A stretch of 64,000 bases of DNA, taken from NCBI RefSeq assembly GCF_009932475.1, contig NZ_BJOV01000005.1, positions 868,001 to 932,000 of the forward strand, in the 5' to 3' direction. Below, in pieces: positions 8,519 through 15,016 of the stretch. The DNA is from Gordonia spumicola. Its GTDB lineage: Bacteria; Actinomycetota; Actinomycetes; Mycobacteriales; Mycobacteriaceae. The notes under the pieces were generated by a model. The model ran no database searches and was not told the DNA's origin. It saw nothing but the letters and a program-made list of their open reading frames with translations. A program made the position numbers and the translations under genes. The first letter of the stretch is position 1, and each line of letters opens with the position of its first letter.

Positions 8519-9910
8519 TCACGTGCTGTTCGGGTAGCCGTCGAGACGATCGAGCCCGGCGATCAGCAGACCGGTGTACTTGGCACGGGCATCGAACCGC
8601 AGCCGTCGCTGACGGGCGTGCCGAGCGATCCGAGCCGCGATCGCGAACAACCGAAGACGCAATGTCTTCAACTCCCACGTGCGGGCATCAGTGCTGGTCA
8701 ACGCCAGCATCTGCATCCACGCGTTCAGATCGATCGCCAACGCTACGATCGAGGTCCACACCTGGTTCTGCGCGAACGAGAACAACGGAAGGTTCAACAG
8801 CCCGCAGTCTTTGCCCTGCCGGATCCGATCCTCGCACCGGGCGCGTCGGCGGTGCCGTAGTTCCAGATCAGCCAGCTGCCCGCGCGTGGTATTCGTGGCG
8901 AACGCGGTCAATCGCCACCCGTTGCGGTCAGTGATCCGCAGCTGTGCACCGGGATGGGGTTTCTCCCGCCGCACGATCACCCGCATCCCCGGCGGCCACC
9001 CCGACAGGTCGATCACTCCGGTCAACTCGGCGACGTCGGCGCCGTCTCGCTGCTCGCGGTCGCTGTTGTAGGCCGGAGTCCATGCCTTCTTCGGGAGTCG
9101 GTCGATGATCTCACCCAACCGGGCATCGAGACCGAATCCGACCGAGTACGAGACTCGCTGTTTGTGCAGGTAGTCGAGGAAGTCGTGAGTGGCGCCGGCC
9201 GAGTCGGTACGGATCAGGATCTTGCGGCCGGGACGCGGTGGTAGGTCGGGGATCTGCGCCAACGACTGCTGGGTGGTGGTGATGTGGTCGGTGGCGGTGT
9301 TCGATCCGGCATTGCCTGGTCGTAGCAGGATCGTTCCGGCTTCTCCGGTCGCGCCGGGCCCGTGGTCGATGAACGCGGTCATCGGATGAAAACCGTAGCC
9401 GCCCTTGTAGTTTCCCGCCGCTGACTGCTTGTCCGAGTGTGCGGTGACCAGGGTTGCGTCGAGGTCGATGACCAGTGGGTTCTTCGCCGAAATCCCGTGG
9501 TTCGGAGCAGCAGGACCGGCCAACGCCCACACCCGTGCCCGGGTCGCTGCTCGAGCCGCAGCGATCGCCGACAACGCCTGGACCGGCGAGGCGGCCAGCG
9601 TTGAGATCAGGCGGGAGACGGTCGGGTCGGAGGCGACGTGGCCGAACGTGTCGGGTTGTTCGCGGATGGTGGCGATGTCGGCGAGGCAGTCGCCGCCGGC
9701 GACCAGTGCGACGGCGAGGTCGGCGATGATCTTGCCCGGATCATGGACTGCGGAGGGCGTGCGCCACGGCGCGAGTGCGGTCGACAACTCGGCCGCGAGG
9801 CCGCTGACCTCGACTGTTCGGGTCAACAGGATGGTTCCGGCGTGGGACACGAGGTTCTCGCCGTCGCCGGTGGCGCGGATGTGTGGGTAGAACACGGTAG
9901 AGTTACTCAC
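8519..9910 (-). CDS. IS1380-family transposase
   Basis: A 463-residue DDE transposase from GTG 9910. An ATG at 9988 is in frame but would translate the stem of a regulatory hairpin; homologous proteins start with sequence like SNSTVFYPHIRATGDGENLV. Recognisable parts are NPLVIDLDATLVTAHSDKQ (first acidic residue, about 170-190), KILIRTDSAGATHDFLDYL (second Asp) and a C-terminal region with REQRDGADVAELTG and a long helical basic tail. It lies within the insertion sequence and is oriented like the interrupted gene. The frame is intact, so the element may be active. Confidence 0.9.
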   Translation of the reverse strand: MSNSTVFYPHIRATGDGENLVSHAGTILLTRTVEVSGLAAELSTALAPWRTPSAVHDPGKIIADLAVALVAGGDCLADIATIREQPDTFGHVASDPTVSRLISTLAASPVQALSAIAAARAATRARVWALAGPAAPNHGISAKNPLVIDLDATLVTAHSDKQSAAGNYKGGYGFHPMTAFIDHGPGATGEAGTILLRPGNAGSNTATDHITTTQQSLAQIPDLPPRPGRKILIRTDSAGATHDFLDYLHKQRVSYSVGFGLDARLGEIIDRLPKKAWTPAYNSDREQRDGADVAELTGVIDLSGWPPGMRVIVRREKPHPGAQLRITDRNGWRLTAFATNTTRGQLADLELRHRRRARCEDRIRQGKDCGLLNLPLFSFAQNQVWTSIVALAIDLNAWMQMLALTSTDARTWELKTLRLRLFAIAARIARHARQRRLRFDARAKYTGLLIAGLDRLDGYPNST

Positions 9911-9911
9911 C

Positions 9912-9984
9912 AGAAAGGTGCTCCCTCGCTCTGACGTAATCGGACTGTCGCAAGAACGATTATCGCAGGTGAGAGCACCTTTCT
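9912..9984 (-). promoter_or_regulatory. stem-loop masking the transposase start
   Basis: On the minus strand AGAAAGGTGCTCTC (9971-9984) can pair with GGGAGCACCTTTCT (9912-9925): 14 bp with one mismatch, loop 45 nt. The downstream arm covers the only ribosome-binding-like stretch (GGGAGC) and ends 1 nt before the GTG start. Hairpins like this in IS10 and IS50 block translation from transcripts entering from outside. A function here is inferred. Confidence 0.55.
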
Positions 9985-10030
9985 TCATGCATCAGGGTCG
10001 GCGAGTCGAATTCACCGATGAAAGAACCAG

Positions 10031-10158
10031 GTTAGCGAGAACCAGTGCGGTGCCGCCACCGAAGTAGCAGTGATGTGCGCGCGGTAGTCGCTGTCGAGGG
10101 CGGCGAGGATGTCCGCGATCCGGCGATGGTGCTCGCGCTCAAACAAGGAACACGCCAT
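10031..10158 (-). pseudogene. AbiEii-like nucleotidyltransferase, 5' fragment (frameshifted)
   Basis: From ATG 10158 the frame reads MACSLFEREHHRRIADILAA and on to LDSDYRAH, then goes out of frame. The conserved HHCYFGGGTALVLAN segment is in the frame two bases away. The change falls in a CGCGCGC run at about 10078-10084; removing one CG pair joins both halves as DYRAHHCYFGGGTAL. The fragment then ends at the IS target duplication. Its start overlaps the 73-codon upstream gene by 20 bp, typical of coupled toxin-antitoxin-like pairs. There are thus two independent inactivating events in one gene. Confidence 0.75.
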
Positions 10159-10360
10159 TCCCGCAGGTGTCGACGAGTTCTTGAATGAACGCTGCCTCGT
10201 CGGCGGTCAGTTTCTCCTGCTCGACGTACCGCCAATTGCGTTCGTAGACGGAGAGTGCCTCGTCCCACGTGAGGCGAGCATCCGGGGCGAATTGCCAACA
10301 CAGTGTCGTGAGCTGGGGGAACTCGCTCACGAGCACAGTGTTCATCGTCTTCGCCTTCAT
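10139..10360 (-). CDS. small protein upstream of AbiEii-like gene (possible antitoxin partner)
   Basis: A 73-residue protein beginning MKAKTMNTVLVSEFPQLTTL, with a Trp-rich middle (LCWQF, YERNWRYVE) and an acidic C-terminal helix. It is followed by, and overlaps by 20 bp, the broken nucleotidyltransferase, and lies 53 bp downstream of the methyltransferase stop, so it may belong to the same transcript. I do not recognise a named family. Its position and size suggest the partner of the nucleotidyltransferase in a two-gene defence or toxin-antitoxin module. With the partner gone it may be a relic. A second in-frame ATG lies six codons in. Confidence 0.6.
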   Translation of the reverse strand: MKAKTMNTVLVSEFPQLTTLCWQFAPDARLTWDEALSVYERNWRYVEQEKLTADEAAFIQELVDTCGNGVFLV

Positions 10361-10413
10361 CGACTCAGTTGAGCTGGGATCCCTTCGAGTCTACGACGTG
10401 ACGGCCAACGGGG

Positions 10414-13185
10414 TCAGAAGTCAAGTTCCGCCTGTTGCCCGCCGACGGTCCGCGCTTGGCGCGCGATCTCGTGCCATGCGGCGCCGAGGCCGTTGAAGCT
10501 GTTGGCGAGCGACGTCGACTTGCGGTCCTCGGCGAGCTTGAACAGCAGCGACGCGAGTTCACGGCAGAGGTCGGTGTCGATGGACGACGGCACGCGCGCC
10601 AGGAGTTGTGCGGCACTCGGGATTCCCTCGCTGTCGAGGACGCGGACGAGGTGCATCACCACCTCCCATTCGCTGATTGAGGTGTCGGTGGACGGGTCGT
10701 AGTCGGCCGGCATCGCGGTCGGCGCGATGAGTGTGAGCTTGCCGCCGCCCTTCGTGAGAATCCCCGAGCGTTCGAGGGCGTCGAGTGAGATGCCGCGCGC
10801 ATTGGCGATGTTCTCCGCATCGCCGAACACTCCGGTCTCGAAGCCGTTCTGGCGGAACCAGGTGAGCGCAAAACGGGTGGGGCCATCGAAGTCGTTTTCG
10901 AGCTCCCCGAGCACCTCGTCGAGAATCACGTTGATCCGTTCGAGCGCGGTGCGGACTGTCATCTTGGAGCCGGAGTCTTCGAGCACGGCGCTGTACTCGG
11001 AGAAGATCGCCATACCCGGACCGATAGCCGCCTGAGGGAGATCGACCGGCGCGATCGAACCCTGCTGCAGCTCGCGGAGTTTGTTCGGCAGTTCGCTTCG
11101 AAGGCGAGCCAGGAACCCTCGTCGGTCGATGCGGGGTGCGGTGTCGGGGCGCGGTCGGAGGGCCAGGACGATCGATGATGCGAGGGCGTTTGTGCCTTGG
11201 CTGAGCATGCGATTGCCGAGCTCAGATCGCATCGGCCAGGTCGCGGTGATCTGCCAGCCTGATCTGATCATGCCTTCGAGCAGCGTTTCCCAGCCGGTTG
11301 ACGCCTGGCCGGACTTCTCGGCGTCCTGTTGTTTGAACGCGTAGTAGACGGTGATCGGGAAGTTGTCATAGGCGTTCTCTCTGGCCCTCCTGAACACCTC
11401 GCGGAAGCCGTCCTCGAAGAACTCGTGCGCACCGTCCTTTCCGCCGTGGCGGTACGGGTTCGCGACGAGTTCTTCCTCCTTGGGGACCAGCATCGTCGAC
11501 AGAATCGACGGATGGACGTCCTTCAATGAACGCCGAAGCCAGACGTAGAAGAAGTCCGACAGGTCGGAGTAGCCGATGTTGTCGTAGTAGGGAGGGTCGG
11601 TAGAGATCAATGCTGAGCCCGCGATGGTGTGTTCGGCATTTCCTTGCCTCACCACGCCGCGGCCTTCGGCCGGGGTTCGGAGTAGAGAGTCGGAAACCCA
11701 CTTCACATCGGCCACGAAGTCTCCGCCCGAACCTCCCCAAGGGTTAGATTCGGCATAGTCCCACGACATGGGCAGTGCTTGTCGTGCGAAGACGCTTCGG
11801 ACCGCTTCCATCTTCGGAGACGAGTCCCAGGAGCAGATTGTTGAGGCCTTGTTGGTGACTCGACTGATCGCCATGCCGAGGAAGGTGGCGACAGCATCGG
11901 CGTAGGCCTCGGCACCGAGGCCGCCGTCGTCGAGGCGGGTGGTGTCGCTCGGGAGTCCGGCCGCGAGGGCGTCGCGTGCGATGATTTCGCGTGCTTCGCC
12001 GACGAGGTCGCTGAACGTCGTCAGTGCCGTGAGCTGGCGTGCAGTGAAGAGGTCGGAGTACTCGAGCATTCCGTAGGCTTGAACGCGGAAGCCTAGAGCC
12101 TGGTCCGGCAGTGTGCCCCGAGGTGCCGGGGGTCTTGGGCAGGCTGCTGCCGATGAGTGTTCGCTAGTCGGCGCAAGGTACGTACGACTCCGATGTCCTT
12201 CTGCCGCAGTCGCGATCAGTGTGGAATCCATTCGCCCTGCTTTCGCCTCGGCTCGGATGTACTTGAGCTCCACTGCGGTTCCGCATCGAATGCACGTGGC
12301 TCCATTCCGATCGACTGTGCCGTCAGACTCCTTGGTCGGTGCCGATGCCAGGTCGTGCCCGATTTCGTAGCGAACCGTCTTGCCTTCCACGACGGGAACG
12401 ACGTACGCCTCCTTGCCCTGCTTCTTCCCAAGCCACCACGAGCGGACAAGAGGCATGGTGATCTGGCATTCGGGGTTCGGGCACGTCACGGTACGGGCCC
12501 AGATCCACGCGATGACCGTTGCCTCGGAACCGTCGGGCAGCGTTGCCTTGGGATAGAGGTGGCCGATTCGCTTCTCGGCTTCGTCACGCATCCACTGGCC
12601 GTAGCGGCGGACGTCCTCCGCGAGACCGGTGGCGCGAGGCCAATCCTGGATGGTCTCCTCGGCGGCACCGGGAAACACCGGCTTCTGGCCGGCGAACTTC
12701 GGCGGGATCTCGATGAGCGCCTTGTTGATGAGGACCGCGACCGGGTTGAGATCGGATGCGTGGGCCTCAAGACCGAGTCGTTGAGCTTCGAGGGGAATCG
12801 TGCCGCCGCCGGCGAACGGGTCGAGGATCGGGGGTGGGTTGCCGTCGGTCGATTCAAGGATCTTCTGATGGGCCTTAGCAAGTAGTCTCTCGTCGTTGGA
12901 GTTCTCCCACACCACGAGCTGTTCCATCAAATCGAACAGACTCTTGCGCTCGGCGTTCTGTTCGGCCTCGGTTGGGTAGAGGTCAGGCCGCGACTCCGGA
13001 TCATCGACCAGCTGGGCGAACAGGACCGCTCGAGCGGCAGCGAGCGGGCGGCGTGCCCACCAGAGGTGCAGCGTCGACGGGTGTCCGTGGCGGATCGACT
13101 TCTCGCGTGCCGATTCCTCATTGATCTTCTGCAGCGGGATGCTGACCTCGATCAACTTTCGACGAACAACTTGTTGTGCAGTCAT
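10414..13185 (-). CDS. DUF1156 adenine-specific DNA methyltransferase of an Hma-type system
   Basis: A 923-residue protein; ATG 13185 gives the typical DUF1156 start KLIEVSIPLQKINEESAREK followed by HPSTLHLWWARRPLAAARAV. Methyltransferase motif I is DPFAGGGTIPLEA (122-134) and motif IV is DPPYYDNIGY (530-539), the DPPY of N6-adenine or N4-cytosine methylases. A zinc ribbon is formed by C235-x4-C240 and C298-x2-C301. It matches COG1743, which co-occurs with DUF499 ATPases and SNF2 helicases in defence islands. It probably modifies host DNA so that the system distinguishes self. It shares a 164-bp divergent promoter region with the LexA-controlled HNH gene. Target specificity is unknown. Confidence 0.9.
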   Translation of the reverse strand: MTAQQVVRRKLIEVSIPLQKINEESAREKSIRHGHPSTLHLWWARRPLAAARAVLFAQLVDDPESRPDLYPTEAEQNAERKSLFDLMEQLVVWENSNDERLLAKAHQKILESTDGNPPPILDPFAGGGTIPLEAQRLGLEAHASDLNPVAVLINKALIEIPPKFAGQKPVFPGAAEETIQDWPRATGLAEDVRRYGQWMRDEAEKRIGHLYPKATLPDGSEATVIAWIWARTVTCPNPECQITMPLVRSWWLGKKQGKEAYVVPVVEGKTVRYEIGHDLASAPTKESDGTVDRNGATCIRCGTAVELKYIRAEAKAGRMDSTLIATAAEGHRSRTYLAPTSEHSSAAACPRPPAPRGTLPDQALGFRVQAYGMLEYSDLFTARQLTALTTFSDLVGEAREIIARDALAAGLPSDTTRLDDGGLGAEAYADAVATFLGMAISRVTNKASTICSWDSSPKMEAVRSVFARQALPMSWDYAESNPWGGSGGDFVADVKWVSDSLLRTPAEGRGVVRQGNAEHTIAGSALISTDPPYYDNIGYSDLSDFFYVWLRRSLKDVHPSILSTMLVPKEEELVANPYRHGGKDGAHEFFEDGFREVFRRARENAYDNFPITVYYAFKQQDAEKSGQASTGWETLLEGMIRSGWQITATWPMRSELGNRMLSQGTNALASSIVLALRPRPDTAPRIDRRGFLARLRSELPNKLRELQQGSIAPVDLPQAAIGPGMAIFSEYSAVLEDSGSKMTVRTALERINVILDEVLGELENDFDGPTRFALTWFRQNGFETGVFGDAENIANARGISLDALERSGILTKGGGKLTLIAPTAMPADYDPSTDTSISEWEVVMHLVRVLDSEGIPSAAQLLARVPSSIDTDLCRELASLLFKLAEDRKSTSLANSFNGLGAAWHEIARQARTVGGQQAELDF
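13164..13179. promoter_or_regulatory. operator-like palindrome inside the methyltransferase start (site 2b)
   Basis: On the minus strand this is GCACAACAAGTTGTTC, covering codons 3-8 of the methyltransferase gene (arms match 5 of 6). It resembles the sites at 7640, 13238 and 18515. Being coding, it is the weakest of the four. Confidence 0.4.
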
Positions 13186-13237
13186 GGACGCGCGTACCCC
13201 TTGGGTCTGATTGCGGAGAGGTGAACACATCAGCGTC

Positions 13238-13253
13238 GCACATCGTGGTGTGC
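13238..13253. promoter_or_regulatory. operator-like palindrome upstream of methyltransferase (site 2a)
   Basis: On the minus strand this reads GCACACCACGATGTGC, with one mismatch between arms, 52 bp upstream of the ATG. It matches the sites before the DUF499 and helicase genes at the GCACAMCA and TGTGC positions. Confidence 0.6.
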
Positions 13254-13291
13254 AAAGTGCGCGAGGGGTGATTCTGTGCGAAATTCGGGTA

Positions 13292-13335
13292 TTGACCAAC
13301 TCGGTGGGTGGGCGTAGTATCGAACATAAGTTCGA
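13292..13335 (+). promoter_or_regulatory. promoter with perfect LexA (SOS) box for the HNH gene
   Basis: -35 TTGACC (13292-13297), a 17-bp spacer, then -10 TAGTAT (13315-13320). The 16-bp palindrome TCGAACATAAGTTCGA (13320-13335) overlaps the last base of the -10 and matches the mycobacterial SOS box TCGAAC-N4-GTTCGA exactly. LexA bound here would block the promoter, so the gene should be DNA-damage-inducible. Confidence 0.85.
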
Positions 13336-13349
13336 CATTGGGGGATGAA

Positions 13350-14936
13350 ATGAACACCATGCTTGAGGCTCAGTCCGGCGCGGCCGTCACCGTCGAGGAC
13401 GGCATGCTCCACATTCGCCTCGCTCTGCCCGATTGCGGCGACTCGTCCACCGACGATGCGGCGCTGCTGGTGTTCGCAGCCGTGGGCGACAAGCTCAACG
13501 GTCCGCTGATGTGGCATCGCTACCAGGCCGCGTACACGCTGTGGCAGCGGAAGGTCGATGCCGCCTCGACTGCGCTCGACGGGCGGGAAGTGGTCGGCCC
13601 CGGACGGTTCGACTGCTTCACTCGGGTCTACGACCCGATGTGCCAGACGGCGGCGTCGTTCGCCGCGGTTGCAGGCGTTCGTCAGACGACCGCCGAGAAC
13701 TTCGTCGACCGTGCCATCTCGTGCATGGAACGCATCCCGGCCATCGGGCGTCTCATGCGCGACGGCGTCCTCATCCCGCTGTGGTTCCACGCTGCGCTGG
13801 CCCAGACCGAGGGAGTGGTCGACGACGACGTGCTCGCCGCGATCGATGTCGAAGCCGCCGACCGGCTCCGCTCGGCCGGTGCGCTCAGCAAGGCCCGCGT
13901 GATCGAGATCGTCGCCGCGGTCGTGGCCGAACACGACTCCGAGGCCGCACGCGTTGCGCGTGAGGCCGCTAAGCCGCGCAAGCGAGTCGCAGTCGAGCCC
14001 GTCAACCCGGAGCTGTCCGACCTCAAGATCACCGCGTCTGTCGAAGACGTGACTCTCGCCCGTAAGTCGGTCGACGCCGTCGCCAACGGTGTATGCGGCA
14101 AAGACCCGCGTACCAAGCAGGAACGTCGCTCCGACGCGGCCATCGCACTGCTCACCGGCGCGCTCTTCGCCTGCGAGTGCGACGATCCGGAATGCTCGGC
14201 ACGCGAAGGCGTCGACACCGCGGCGCAGTGCGCCACGGTGGTCCTCCACGCCATTGCTCGGCGCGAAACTCTCACCGGCGAGTCCGACCTTCCCGCCTAC
14301 CTCGACGGGTACGGTCCCATCTCCGCAGACCACGTCCGCGACATCGCGGCCCGCAGCGACACCGTCGTGCGCGACCTCGACCTCGGCGAACTACTCGACC
14401 ACACGTCCCAACCGTCCGACGGCTACCGGCCCACCGCCACCTGTGCGACGGCTGTCCGCGCCGTCCACGGCCGGTGCACGCACCCGGGGTGCGACATGCC
14501 CGCGTGGAACTGCGACCTCGATCATGTCGTCGAATACGACCACGACAATCCTGCGGCGGGCGGGGCCACGTGCCCGTGCAATCTGAACCCCAAATGCCGG
14601 TTCCATCACGGTTTGAAGACCTTCGTCAACGGATGGGTAGACGACCAGATCGTCGACGCCAACGGCGTGATCTGGACCGAGGTCACCACCCCCGAAGGGG
14701 TCACCGTCCGGTCCCGCGCTCTCAACGGCTGGTTGCTGCCCGAACTCGGGCTCATCCCGTGTCGGCACGACGACGCCCCGTCGACGTCGCGGCCGGTCGA
14801 GGAAGCGGCACCGCGTCGTGGAATGACCCGCACCTCGGCCAAACACCGTTACCGCATGAGCATTCGGGCATACAACCGCCGACGCGGTGTCGGCGACACC
14901 GTCGTCGGCCGTCAATGGGGTGAGCCGCCGTTCTGA
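13350..14936 (+). CDS. DUF222 / HNH endonuclease (13E12-type) protein, SOS-controlled
   Basis: A 528-residue protein from ATG 13350 after GGGGGAT; a GTG 42 bp upstream lies inside the promoter and is unlikely. The N-terminal two thirds is the DUF222 helical domain. The C-terminus carries an HNH nuclease: CTHPGCDMPAWNCDLDHVVE (about 395-414) and LNPKCRFHHGLKTF, with Cys pairs for structural zinc. Such proteins are multicopy in Gordonia and are the 13E12 repeat family in M. tuberculosis, several of which are damage-inducible. The biological role is uncertain (homing-like or repair-linked nuclease). It sits inside the defence island, transcribed opposite to the three core genes. Confidence 0.85.
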   Translation: MNTMLEAQSGAAVTVEDGMLHIRLALPDCGDSSTDDAALLVFAAVGDKLNGPLMWHRYQAAYTLWQRKVDAASTALDGREVVGPGRFDCFTRVYDPMCQTAASFAAVAGVRQTTAENFVDRAISCMERIPAIGRLMRDGVLIPLWFHAALAQTEGVVDDDVLAAIDVEAADRLRSAGALSKARVIEIVAAVVAEHDSEAARVAREAAKPRKRVAVEPVNPELSDLKITASVEDVTLARKSVDAVANGVCGKDPRTKQERRSDAAIALLTGALFACECDDPECSAREGVDTAAQCATVVLHAIARRETLTGESDLPAYLDGYGPISADHVRDIAARSDTVVRDLDLGELLDHTSQPSDGYRPTATCATAVRAVHGRCTHPGCDMPAWNCDLDHVVEYDHDNPAAGGATCPCNLNPKCRFHHGLKTFVNGWVDDQIVDANGVIWTEVTTPEGVTVRSRALNGWLLPELGLIPCRHDDAPSTSRPVEEAAPRRGMTRTSAKHRYRMSIRAYNRRRGVGDTVVGRQWGEPPF

Positions 14937-14952
14937 GCGGTAGGCCGTGCGG

Positions 14953-15007
14953 CGTCTCGACTGCGCTCGACGAACCGGGTCGGGCTCGACGAACCGGGTA
15001 GGGCTCG
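14953..15007 (+). repeat. dispersed TCTCGACTGCGCTCGACGA repeat, copy 2
   Basis: CGTCTCGACTGCGCTCGACG is followed by two tandem GGGCTCGACGAACCGGGT-like units. It lies between the convergent HNH and helicase genes and resembles 7701-7726 and 39878-39940. It could serve as a weak bidirectional terminator, but has no clear hairpin plus T run. Confidence 0.6.
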
Positions 15008-15016
15008 GGCGGAGAG

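Larger units (their letters stand above)
8347..10030 (-). mobile_element. IS1380-family insertion sequence, 1684 bp, complete
   Basis: It is bounded by imperfect terminal inverted repeats: CTCGATCTTTCATCCGGTG at the left (8347-8365) and, read inward, CTGGTTCTTTCATCGGTG at the right (10013-10030). A 6-bp duplication GTTAGC flanks it. It carries one transposase gene on the minus strand, with 172 bp between the transposase stop and the left end. Size and transposase match the IS1380 family, although that family is better known for shorter duplications. The open transposase and clean ends suggest recent, possibly still mobile, insertion. Confidence 0.9.

Noticed and set aside
13230..14333. 367-codon frame opposite the HNH gene
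   Set aside because: Antisense to a clear DUF222/HNH protein and would start inside it.
14937..15016. Tandem CTCGACGAACCGGGT units as a rho-independent terminator
   Set aside because: No strong stem followed by T residues; left as a dispersed repeat of unknown role.
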